From Thermodesulfobacteriaceae bacterium (lineage in GTDB: Bacteria; Desulfobacterota; Thermodesulfobacteria; Thermodesulfobacteriales; Thermodesulfobacteriaceae), in NCBI GenBank assembly GCA_015494725.1, contig WGAR01000158.1:1-13059 (forward strand): a DNA stretch of 13,059 nucleotides. The letters are read 5' to 3'. Each line of letters starts with the position of its first letter. Position 1 is the first letter of the stretch. The notes beneath the pieces were generated by a model. It was not told where the DNA came from and did not search any database. It worked only from the letters and a program-made list of their open reading frames with translations. Of the stretch, positions 1 to 6,849 are shown piece after piece. The position numbers and the translations under genes were made by a program.

Positions 1-2629
1 CCGAATCGAAGAGCGGGCCAAGGAACTCGGTCCTTTGTATCAACGGGTCCTGCTTAAGGTGCGGAATCTCAAAAGAGAGGTCCGGGAAACCGAGGAGGCG
101 CTGGTGCGTCTGGAGGAAGACCTCTCCCGAATCTCGGATAAACTGCGTCGGCTCTATCGGGAAGAGGCCGAATTCTCTCAAAAACTGGAAAGGGAACGGG
201 CCCGCATCGAGGCCCTGAACGAAGAAATCGAACGCCTTACCCAGGAGGAACAACACCTGGAAGAAGAGATCGCCCTCCTTGAAGAGCGAATAAAAGAGAA
301 GGAAGCCTCCTTCCGGGACGAAGAGGTTCTCTATCAGAGGGAACGTGAAGAACTTGAGAAGATAGAAAAAGAGCACCGGGAGATAGAAAGAGCAATCTTT
401 CAAAAACGAGCCCGGCTCAAATCTGTGGAAGAAAGGCTTCAGGCGCTGGCCCGGGAAGAGGAGCGAATCAGCCGTGGGGAGGAAGACCTGCGGCAAAAAG
501 AACAGGAACTTAAGGCCCGTAAAACTCATCTCCTTCGGGAAAAAGAAGCTCTTTCCCGGGAATTGGACGCGGTACAGGAACTGCTGCACCGGCTTTCGGA
601 AGAAAAGAACGAACTGAAAAGCCGGCTCACCCGTTTTCGTTCCTTCCTGCGGGATCTGGAGGAGAAATTAAGGGAAATCCGGAGCGAAAGAAAGGGGCTC
701 CAACGGGAAAGGAGGGGCCTTGAGGCCGCCCTGCGCCAAAACCTTCCCCCGGATTTAAGAAATCTCCGGCAGCCCCCGCCGGTATTGGCCGAACTCCTGG
801 ACCCACCCCCGGAAAAGCGGGCCGGGGTCGAGGCCTTCCTGGGCTCCAGGCTGGCCTTCCCGGTGGCCAGGACCCCGGAAGATCTGAAAAGGTTCCTTTC
901 CTTTGAGGAGATAACCGGAATTTTTCTGGGCACCGGGGAGCGTCTGGAGAAATTGAAGGATCTTCTCTCTCAAATCCGCGAAGAGAGGGATCTTGCCCGG
1001 GTCTGGGAAACGGATCCCGAGGATGGGTGCTTTTTCCCCGAGCAGGGCCTCCTCTATGAACCCCCGGGATTTCTCAGACGGACGGATACCCGGGGAGACG
1101 GACTCCTGGCCCTTCGAGAACGCCTGAAGGAAATAGAAAGGCTCGAGAGGAAACTCGAAAAACGCGAGAAGGAAATACTCCGGGAAAAGACCCAAGCGGA
1201 ACAAAATCTGCAACAACTTGAGGACACATACCGAAAGAAAGATCTCGAGTATCAGGAAATGCACCGGCAGGATCAGGAAATCCAGAAAAAGCTTCAAATC
1301 CTGAATCGAACCCTGGAAAGACTTGAGGATGAACAGGTTTTTCAGCAAAAGGAGGCCCGGGAAATAAAAAGAAAAAAGGAAGAACTGCTCCAGCAAAAGA
1401 AGGAACTGGAGAAGGCCCTTGAGAGACAAAGAGAAGAGCTCTCCGGACTCATTCAGAGGGAAACCAAGCTACGTCGGGAAGGGGAAGATCGTCGAAGCAA
1501 GATCCTGGAGCTGGAAAAAATCTTCAAGGAAAAAGAGTCTCTCCTTGCGGAATGGAGGGGGAATCTCAAGGCCCGGCGGGAACGTTTATTGGAACTCCGG
1601 CAGAGTAAACAGCGGGCCGAAGCCCGGCGACGCACCGCCCGGCAGCAGGAGGCTCTGCTTTCCGAGGAACTCACTTTCGTACGCCAGATGCTCCGGGAGG
1701 AGAAGAAACAGCGACAGGAACTGGAAAAAAAGAGAGAAGCCCTCAAGGAAACTCTCTCCCGATGGCAGGAGGAACTGACCCGGGCCCAGCATGCCCTGAA
1801 AGAACTCGAGCAGGAGGAAAAGGACCTGGAAAGAGAGCGGACCCGGTTACAGGAAAAAATCCATCGTCTGGAACTGGATAAGGTGGAAGCGGAGATGACC
1901 ATGGAGCATCTGCGCAGGGAGGCCCTGGAAAACCACGCTACCGCTCTGGAGGACTTTTTAAAACAGGAGCCCCCCAAAAGCGAAAATCTTCGGGAGATAG
2001 AAGAACGTCTGATCCTGCTGCGGGAAAGATTAAGCCGATTCCCGGCGGTAAACCTGGCCGCCGCGGAGGAATTGGCCCGGGCCGAGGAACGCTTGCACTT
2101 CCTCTCTTCCCAGCGTCAGGACCTGCTTTCGGCCATTTCCGACCTGGAAAAAGCTTTGCGAAGACTGGACCAGGAAAGCCGCAAAAGGTTACAGGAGACC
2201 CTTCGGGAAGCCAATCGCAGTCTGAAAGAGGTGTTCCCGGTCTTTTTCGAAGGAGGAGAGGCTGAACTTTACTTCACCGATGAGGATCCCCTTTCCGCCG
2301 GACTCGACCTCCGGATCAGACTCCCCGGCAAGCCCGTGAAACACCTCACCATGCTTTCCGGAGGCGAAAAGGCCCTTTGTGTACTGGCGGTGCTCTTTGC
2401 TTTTTATCTGGTAAAACCCGGTCCTTTCTGTATCCTGGACGAAGTAGATGCTCCGCTCGATGAAGCCAATACCCTGCGGTTCAATGAATTCCTCCGCCGT
2501 CTCAAGGAACGCTCCCAGATCATCCTGGTAACCCATAATCCCCGGGTCATGGAGGTAGCGGATGCCCTCTTCGGGGTGACCATGGAGGAAAAGGGCATCT
2601 CCAAGGTAGTGAGTGTCCGGCTCAATTAA
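1..2629 (+). CDS. smc: Chromosome segregation ATPase SMC, 5' end missing
   Basis: This is the C-terminal ~875 residues of the SMC ATPase that compacts and segregates the bacterial chromosome with ScpA and ScpB. The frame is open from base 2, so the gene starts left of the window and the N-terminal Walker A head (about 300 residues) is not visible. In order one sees a long Glu/Arg/Lys-rich coiled coil (to about base 740), a hinge region (about 740-1100), the returning coiled coil (to about 2000), and the C-terminal head. The head has the ABC signature LSGGEKA (from 2354), Walker B with ILDEVDAPLDEAN (about 2431-2470), the switch VTHN (about 2527) and the family ending GVTMEEKGISKVVSVRL. The coding strand faces a convergent gene, and the two stop codons overlap. 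The hinge looks shorter than in well-known SMCs. The head motifs make the family assignment secure. Confidence 0.96.
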   Translation, partial: RIEERAKELGPLYQRVLLKVRNLKREVRETEEALVRLEEDLSRISDKLRRLYREEAEFSQKLERERARIEALNEEIERLTQEEQHLEEEIALLEERIKEKEASFRDEEVLYQREREELEKIEKEHREIERAIFQKRARLKSVEERLQALAREEERISRGEEDLRQKEQELKARKTHLLREKEALSRELDAVQELLHRLSEEKNELKSRLTRFRSFLRDLEEKLREIRSERKGLQRERRGLEAALRQNLPPDLRNLRQPPPVLAELLDPPPEKRAGVEAFLGSRLAFPVARTPEDLKRFLSFEEITGIFLGTGERLEKLKDLLSQIREERDLARVWETDPEDGCFFPEQGLLYEPPGFLRRTDTRGDGLLALRERLKEIERLERKLEKREKEILREKTQAEQNLQQLEDTYRKKDLEYQEMHRQDQEIQKKLQILNRTLERLEDEQVFQQKEAREIKRKKEELLQQKKELEKALERQREELSGLIQRETKLRREGEDRRSKILELEKIFKEKESLLAEWRGNLKARRERLLELRQSKQRAEARRRTARQQEALLSEELTFVRQMLREEKKQRQELEKKREALKETLSRWQEELTRAQHALKELEQEEKDLERERTRLQEKIHRLELDKVEAEMTMEHLRREALENHATALEDFLKQEPPKSENLREIEERLILLRERLSRFPAVNLAAAEELARAEERLHFLSSQRQDLLSAISDLEKALRRLDQESRKRLQETLREANRSLKEVFPVFFEGGEAELYFTDEDPLSAGLDLRIRLPGKPVKHLTMLSGGEKALCVLAVLFAFYLVKPGPFCILDEVDAPLDEANTLRFNEFLRRLKERSQIILVTHNPRVMEVADALFGVTMEEKGISKVVSVRLN

Positions 2630-2658
2630 AGCCGGATGGAACCCCCCCGCGGGGGTTT
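2616..2658. terminator. Two adjacent hairpins at the smc / membrane-protein convergent junction
   Basis: The first hairpin has a perfect 7-bp stem, TCCGGCT (2616-2622) with AGCCGGA (2630-2636). Its 7-base loop contains the stop codons of both convergent genes. The second has AACCCCC (2640-2646) pairing with GGGGGTT (2651-2657) around a 4-base loop, followed by only three T on the + strand. Neither has a strong U tract, so termination, perhaps in both directions, is an inference. The second hairpin also encodes Pro-Pro-Arg-Gly-Gly of the leftward gene. Confidence 0.35.
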
Positions 2659-2997
2659 GCGAAGACGCAGAAAGATCAGGAGAATGAGCAGCAGAAGCAC
2701 CGCCAGTAAAGCAATGAAGGCCTTGACCAGGATCTGTAACTGGACCTTGACCTCCGCCACTTCCGAATGAAGTTCAGCAATCTTACCTTCCAGTTCGGAA
2801 GAAGTGGAGAGTCGATGGTTCAGAAGCTGGACCAGATCCCCGGTTTGTTTTTCTATCCGCGCTACCCGATCGCTTAACTCCTGAAAGCGGGTGCTATTTT
2901 CCAGAGAGGGACACACCACCACCGGAACTCGACGACTGGCCTGAACCGAGGCCACCATGCAAAGAAACAACCCCACCCACAACCACATACGCATCAT
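2626..2997 (-). CDS. Small secreted coiled-coil protein with C-terminal membrane anchor
   Basis: I do not recognise this 123-residue protein as a named family. The N-terminus is a hydrophobic signal-like segment (residues about 4-20, possible cleavage after VQA at 20). Residues about 35-90 form a charged heptad-like helix (SDRVARIEKQ, LEGKIAELHSEVAEVK), probably a coiled coil. Residues about 92-111 are a Leu/Ile/Ala-rich transmembrane helix, followed by a short basic tail. The predicted topology is a periplasmic coiled coil held by a C-terminal anchor, or two membrane segments if the signal is not cleaved. The start codon lies in an ATGA overlap with the rimO stop, preceded by GGAAAG, so translation is probably coupled to rimO. 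It is the last gene of the leftward operon. The gene is well supported; its function is unknown. Confidence 0.8.
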   Translation of the reverse strand: MMRMWLWVGLFLCMVASVQASRRVPVVVCPSLENSTRFQELSDRVARIEKQTGDLVQLLNHRLSTSSELEGKIAELHSEVAEVKVQLQILVKAFIALLAVLLLLILLIFLRLRKPPRGGSIRL

Positions 2998-4337
2998 ACT
3001 TCTTTCCTACCAAAATCTCCGGACTCACACAAGGCCTCTTCTCCTTCCAGGGCCTCGGCCCAAAGGTCGTAAGTAAAACTCCGTGTGAACCGCACCCGGA
3101 CCATTTCCCCGGGAGAAACCGGAAGGCCTTTCCGGATGATGGTCCGGCCATCCACTTCCGGGGCCTGGAAACCGGCGTGTCCTACCGGCCGGCCCCGGTC
3201 ATCATAGCCCGTAACCAGCACCAGGTCCTCTCCTCCCACCCGGCGACGCAGATTTTCCCGGGATATTTCCTGTTGCAGGGCTAAAACCCGATGGCGGCGT
3301 CTTCGGGCCTCGGTCCAGGGAACCCGGGGCTTAAAGCCCGCCGCCGGGGTTCCCTCTTCGGGATAAAATACAAAGACCCCCAGATGGTCAAAACGGGCCT
3401 GTTTCAGAAACTCGAGAAGGGCCTTAAACTCCTCCTCTCCCTCCCCGGGAAAACCCACCATAACCGTGGTGCGCAGACCGATCTCCGGACGCAACCGCCG
3501 TAATTCTTCCAGCAGCTCCAGGACCCTTTCGGGACGGTAAAACCGCCCCATGCGACGCAGGATCTCCGGATGGGCGTGCTGAAGGGGAAGATCCACATAA
3601 GGGGCAAGCCGCGGTTCGGAGCCCAATACCTCCAGCAATTCCGGGGTAAGACCCCGGGGGTGGAGATAGAGAAGACGCAACCTTACCCCGTCGGGAAGCT
3701 CCCTCAAAAGGTTCCGAAGCAAAAGGGGAAGATGGGCTCGCCCTCGATCCTTTCCGTAGGACGAAATATCCTGCCCCACCAGGATGATCTCCCTCACCCC
3801 CTGAGAGACCAGGTCCAGGGCTTCCCTCAGGATCTCCCTTTCCGACCGGCTCCGCAGAGGCCCCCGGATCCGCGGAATGGTACAGAAAGAGCATCCATGA
3901 CTGCACCCTTCGGTGAGCTTGAGATAGGCATAAAAAGGACTTTCGGTGAGGATCCGGGAGACCCCGTCCGGCCCCTCCGGCTTAAGCCATAAACGCGTTT
4001 TATCCTGTTCGAAGATCTCGGGCTGACGGAAGGCTTCGATTCCGCAGACCAGATCCGCTTCGGGGAAACGTCGGGCCACCTCTTCCCCGTAACGGGCTAC
4101 CAGACAACCCGTGATGGCCAGTTTCTGGCCCGGCCGTTTTTGTTCGGCCAGCTCCAGGATGGTTTCGATGGACTCCCTTACCGCCGGACGGATGAAGGCG
4201 CAGGTATTGACCAGGAGAAGGTCTGCTTCCTCCGGAGACAGAACCGGCTCCGCCCCTCTCTCCTTCAGACGGGCCAGTAACTTCTCCGTATCGGTGCGGT
4301 TTTTGGGGCACCCCAGACTTATGGCATAGACCTTCAA
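2994..4337 (-). CDS. rimO: Ribosomal protein S12 methylthiotransferase RimO
   Basis: RimO is a radical SAM enzyme with two Fe-S clusters that adds a methylthio group to the conserved Asp of ribosomal protein S12. The 447-residue protein has the usual length and three domains. The N-terminal UPF0004 domain has cluster cysteines C10 (SLGCPKN), C46 (NTCAF) and C78 (TGCL). The radical SAM core has CxxxCxxC at C145, C149 and C152 in EGCSHGCSFCTIPRIRGPLRS. A C-terminal TRAM-like domain covers about residues 375-440. The SLGCPKN and IRGPLRS signatures separate it from the paralogue MtaB also present here. The start is TTG, inside a TTGA overlap with the panD stop, with AGGAGG about 10 nt upstream. 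It is translationally coupled within the envelope/pantothenate operon. Confidence 0.95.
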   Translation of the reverse strand: MKVYAISLGCPKNRTDTEKLLARLKERGAEPVLSPEEADLLLVNTCAFIRPAVRESIETILELAEQKRPGQKLAITGCLVARYGEEVARRFPEADLVCGIEAFRQPEIFEQDKTRLWLKPEGPDGVSRILTESPFYAYLKLTEGCSHGCSFCTIPRIRGPLRSRSEREILREALDLVSQGVREIILVGQDISSYGKDRGRAHLPLLLRNLLRELPDGVRLRLLYLHPRGLTPELLEVLGSEPRLAPYVDLPLQHAHPEILRRMGRFYRPERVLELLEELRRLRPEIGLRTTVMVGFPGEGEEEFKALLEFLKQARFDHLGVFVFYPEEGTPAAGFKPRVPWTEARRRRHRVLALQQEISRENLRRRVGGEDLVLVTGYDDRGRPVGHAGFQAPEVDGRTIIRKGLPVSPGEMVRVRFTRSFTYDLWAEALEGEEALCESGDFGRKEV

Positions 4338-4705
4338 GAGGGGCGGGCCTCCTTTACCTCCCGGATCCGGTTGTTCTCATCCACATAGACCAGGCGGGCC
4401 CTGAACCCGGCCAGGGCCTCCTCGGGTACCCAGGCGTAGGCCACCACGATAATTTCGTCCCCTACCTGACCGAGTCGGGCCGCGGCCCCGTTCAGGATCA
4501 CCTCTCCGCTACCGGGCTCCCCCCGGATTACATAGGTCTCAAAACGAGCGCCATTGGTCAGATTATAGACCCATACCGCCTCCAGAGGCGCAAGCCCTGC
4601 CGCCTCCATCAGTGCGGGATCCAGGGTCAAACTGCCCTCGTAATAGAGTTCACAACCGGTAACCCGTATCCGGTGAAGTTTACTTTTCAAGAGTTTACGA
4701 TACAT
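4334..4705 (-). CDS. panD: Aspartate 1-decarboxylase PanD (pyruvoyl enzyme)
   Basis: PanD decarboxylates L-aspartate to beta-alanine for pantothenate and CoA synthesis. The chosen start gives 123 residues and places the self-cleavage site exactly at Gly24-Ser25 (YYEGSLTLD); Ser25 becomes the pyruvoyl group. Lys9, Arg54 and Tyr58 also fall at the positions known from the E. coli enzyme, which decides the start. The frame stays open upstream to 4753, but that extension lies inside panC and adds a non-family hydrophobic stretch. The gene overlaps the end of panC by 11 nt and overlaps the rimO start by 4 nt. The ribosome binding site is weak, which fits coupling to panC. PanC uses the beta-alanine made here. 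Confidence 0.95.
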   Translation of the reverse strand: MYRKLLKSKLHRIRVTGCELYYEGSLTLDPALMEAAGLAPLEAVWVYNLTNGARFETYVIRGEPGSGEVILNGAAARLGQVGDEIIVVAYAWVPEEALAGFRARLVYVDENNRIREVKEARPS

Positions 4706-5552
4706 GGGTCGGATCCAGAATAGTATTATCAATAAGACGGGCCTTACCCACAAACACCGCCAGGGCCAGAAGGGTGGCCCGATCTATACGCTCCCTCTCC
4801 TCCAGAGTCTCCGGATCTCGAAATTCCACGTAATCAATGCGGGTGTAAGGATGCGAACGAATAAACTCCTCAATCTCCCTCCGTAAAATCCGGGTTTCCC
4901 TTACCCCCTCCGCCACCCGTCTGCGGGCCAGCTCCAGGGCCCGATATAGGGAAAGCGCCGCCTCCCTTTCCTCCGGACGGAGATACACGTTCCGGGAGCT
5001 CATGGCCAGCCCGTCGGGTTCGCGCACCGTGGGATGAGGTACGATCTCCACCTCCAGATCCAGATCCCGTACCATACGCTGGATGACCTTCAATTGCTGA
5101 TAGTCCTTCTCCCCGAAAACCGCCAGGTGCGGCTTTACGATATGAAAGAGCTTGAGCACCACGGTGCACACCCCTCGAAAGTGTCCGGGGCGACGGGCTC
5201 CGCAGAGGGGGCGGCTTAGTTCGGTAACCTCCACGTAAGTCTGAAAACCCGGGGGATACATCTCTTCGGCGGAGGGAACAAACAGGATATCCACCCCCTG
5301 GGCCTGGGCCAGGCGGCGATCCCTCTCCAGATCGCGCGGATAGCGGGCAAAATCCTCCTGCGGACCGAATTGAATAGGGTTTACAAAGATGGAAACCACC
5401 ACCACGTCGGAAAGTTCGCGGGCCTTGCGCATCAGAGCCAGGTGCCCCTCGTGGAAATACCCCATGGTGGGGACAAAACCTATACGTTTACCCCGGGCCC
5501 GAAGCTCCTCGGCCCGAGCCTTCATGGAGGGGATATCGGTGATGATCTCCAT
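4695..5552 (-). CDS. panC: Pantothenate synthetase (pantoate--beta-alanine ligase) PanC
   Basis: PanC joins pantoate and beta-alanine using ATP, with a pantoyl-adenylate intermediate, in the cytoplasm. The 285-residue protein shows the nucleotidyltransferase HIGH-type motif (PTMGYFHEGH, residues 28-37), SIFVNPIQF (54-62), the RPGHFRGV segment (121-128), FGEKDYQQL (146-154) and the KMSKS-like AMSSRN (183-188). The C-terminal ARLIDN motif is also present. The start at 5552 gives an N-terminus that lines up with E. coli PanC, with 31 residues through PTMG in both. It lies 65 nt inside the 3' end of the L,D-transpeptidase gene, with GGTGG about 5 nt upstream, and its end overlaps panD by 11 nt. 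Identification is secure; the unusually long overlap with the upstream gene is the only oddity. Confidence 0.96.
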   Translation of the reverse strand: MEIITDIPSMKARAEELRARGKRIGFVPTMGYFHEGHLALMRKARELSDVVVVSIFVNPIQFGPQEDFARYPRDLERDRRLAQAQGVDILFVPSAEEMYPPGFQTYVEVTELSRPLCGARRPGHFRGVCTVVLKLFHIVKPHLAVFGEKDYQQLKVIQRMVRDLDLEVEIVPHPTVREPDGLAMSSRNVYLRPEEREAALSLYRALELARRRVAEGVRETRILRREIEEFIRSHPYTRIDYVEFRDPETLEERERIDRATLLALAVFVGKARLIDNTILDPTHVS

Positions 5553-6504
5553 CTTCCACCAGGCTCCATTCCCCGGAGTTTTCCTTTAACAAGTTTAATA
5601 CCTGGCGGGGAAGATCATCAATAACCAGGGTCTGGAGGGCCGCATATCCTCCGGGCCAAGCCTCCACCCGCGAGAACATACTATCCAGCGGATCCAGACG
5701 CCCGTTTCCGTTGAGATCGCGGATATAAAAGAGCATCTTACCCGTACTCAGGGAACGCCCCACCATCTCCAGCCTCCGCAGACCGTTCTTTTTCTCCGAA
5801 AAGAAGATTTCCACTCCCAGCCCGATGCCCGGGAAAGAGAAGCTCACCCGACCCTCGAGTTCCCGGGGGCGAAACCGCAGGGGAACGATCTCCTCGAGCG
5901 TTTCCACTAGGGGACGCCGTCGATCGTAGATGAGCACCGGAGTGCCTATACGCACGAAGGAATAGACTTTCCGGATGTCTTTATTTCGCAGGGCTATACA
6001 CCCGTGGGTCCAGTCCCTCAGGGAACGGGAGCCGCCCCCCCGGAAAAGGCCTCCTCCGTGGAGCCCCACCGCATACCCCAGGGAACCGGCCCGAATCTTT
6101 CCCCGCCACCGGGCCTCAAGATAGGCCTTAAATTCCCTTTCCGAAATCCTCCCCTCCCACCGGGCCCGGAAAATGTCCTTAAGGTTCGGATAATCGAGTT
6201 CGATAAAGAGATAATAGTTCCTGGAGGGATGCTTGGCATAAACCCGGTAAAGCCCCTCGGGAGTGGCCATATCCCCCTTTTCTCGCTTGGGACTTTCCGC
6301 ATCCAGCCCCAGGGAACAGGGAAAGACCGCCACCAATCTTCCTCCCCGGTAAAGACTAACCCGCCGCGTGGACTTTTCCACCACCACATACCGCTCAAGA
6401 TCCTTCCCCAGGACCTTTGAGGGAGAAAAAAGAAATATATCGGACATTATGGTAATCAAAAAGGAGATTATACCGATTAACAACCAATAACCTTGCTTTT
6501 TCAT
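5488..6504 (-). CDS. YkuD-family L,D-transpeptidase with C-terminal EF-hand-like loop
   Basis: This 338-residue protein is a probable membrane-anchored or exported cysteine transpeptidase or carboxypeptidase acting on peptidoglycan. Residues about 6-26 form a hydrophobic signal or anchor. A YkuD domain covers about 38-194, with TPEGLY (81-86), His149 in GLHGG, and catalytic His167/Cys169 in THGCIAL. The TPEG and YYLFIELDYPN segments recall the YafK/DpaA branch more than ErfK, but this is only by eye. After the catalytic domain comes a ~140-residue region with one canonical 12-residue EF-hand-type loop, D263-D274 (DLNGNGRLDPLD). The ATG has no clear Shine-Dalgarno. It is the first gene of the leftward operon and its 3' end overlaps panC by 65 nt. 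The enzyme family is secure; the precise reaction is not. Confidence 0.88.
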   Translation of the reverse strand: MKKQGYWLLIGIISFLITIMSDIFLFSPSKVLGKDLERYVVVEKSTRRVSLYRGGRLVAVFPCSLGLDAESPKREKGDMATPEGLYRVYAKHPSRNYYLFIELDYPNLKDIFRARWEGRISEREFKAYLEARWRGKIRAGSLGYAVGLHGGGLFRGGGSRSLRDWTHGCIALRNKDIRKVYSFVRIGTPVLIYDRRRPLVETLEEIVPLRFRPRELEGRVSFSFPGIGLGVEIFFSEKKNGLRRLEMVGRSLSTGKMLFYIRDLNGNGRLDPLDSMFSRVEAWPGGYAALQTLVIDDLPRQVLNLLKENSGEWSLVEDGDHHRYPLHEGSGRGASGPG

Positions 6505-6526
6505 CTATTTTGCCGTATTTAAGGTC

Positions 6527-6555
6527 TTGAATTTCCGGACGGTTATCCCTATATT
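6527..6555 (+). promoter_or_regulatory. Sigma-70-type promoter of the small exported protein
   Basis: TTGAAT (6527-6532) and TATATT (6550-6555) are separated by exactly 17 bp. Transcription would start near 6562 and give a ~32-nt leader. The leader carries GGAGGT (6582-6587), six bases before the ATG at 6594. This is the best-formed promoter and ribosome binding site pair in the window, and suggests strong expression. Confidence 0.65.
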
Positions 6556-6570
6556 TAAACTACCAGTAAA
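6542..6570 (-). promoter_or_regulatory. Possible promoter of the L,D-transpeptidase-panCD-rimO operon
   Basis: Reading leftward, TTTACT (6570-6565) and GATAAC (6547-6542) are separated by 17 bp, about 38 bp before the ATG at 6504. Each box matches the sigma-70 consensus at only four of six positions, so this is a weak candidate. It overlaps the rightward promoter of the small exported protein, so the two may interfere. Confidence 0.3.
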
Positions 6571-6593
6571 ATTATTTAAGTGGAGGTGTTGTT

Positions 6594-6794
6594 ATGAAAA
6601 AGAAAATCGTGGCTTTAGCGATGGCGGCAGTCTTTGCGGCTCCCATGGGTGTCATGGCCAAGTCCTGCAAGGGTAAGATCAAGGAGTTTGACGGGAAGAC
6701 CATGGTCATCACCATCAAGGGCAAATGTAAGGCCAAGGAGGGGCAGGAGGTAAAGATCAAGATCAAGAAGAGGGTCGCGGTAGAGGGTTGTTAA
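6594..6794 (+). CDS. Small exported basic protein with three cysteines
   Basis: This 66-residue precursor has a textbook Sec signal peptide: MKKK, a hydrophobic Ala/Val/Met core, and a probable cleavage after VMA at residue 22. The mature ~44 residues hold 13 Lys and 1 Arg against 5 acidic residues. There are three cysteines: C25 near the new N-terminus, C45, and C66 as the last residue. Alternating stretches (GKTMVITIKGK, EVKIKIKKRVAV) look like beta-strands of a tiny barrel of SH3/OB type. An odd number of Cys and a C-terminal Cys would suit metal binding, a redox role or a covalent dimer. I do not recognise the family firmly. It vaguely resembles small exported proteins found near selenite/tellurite reduction genes, but I cannot confirm this. 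It is a single-gene unit with its own promoter, strong ribosome binding site and terminator. Confidence 0.85.
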   Translation: MKKKIVALAMAAVFAAPMGVMAKSCKGKIKEFDGKTMVITIKGKCKAKEGQEVKIKIKKRVAVEGC

Positions 6795-6806
6795 AGGTTG
6801 GACCAG

Positions 6807-6849
6807 AGGGAGGGAGTCCAGGCAGGGCTCCCTCCTTTAATGATTTTTT
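6807..6849 (+). terminator. Rho-independent terminator of the small exported protein
   Basis: GGAGGGAGTCC (6809-6819) pairs with GGGCTCCCTCC (6825-6835) through 11 bp with one G-T pair, around a 5-base loop. It is followed by TTTAATGATTTTTT. It lies between two convergent genes and its T tract reaches the stop codon of the leftward CooC-like gene. On the - strand it is flanked by As upstream but has no downstream T tract, so it mainly serves the + strand. Confidence 0.85.

Noticed and set aside
35..37. TTG as the start of the smc gene
   Set aside because: The frame is open to the window edge, has coiled-coil-like sequence upstream, and the N-terminal ATP-binding half would be missing.
755..1429. 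Leftward 224-codon frame opposite smc
   Set aside because: Leu/Phe-rich shadow of the Glu/Lys/Arg coiled-coil codons.
4706..4753. Longer N-terminus for PanD
   Set aside because: It lies inside panC and would shift the cleavage site away from Gly24-Ser25; the shorter start fits the family exactly.
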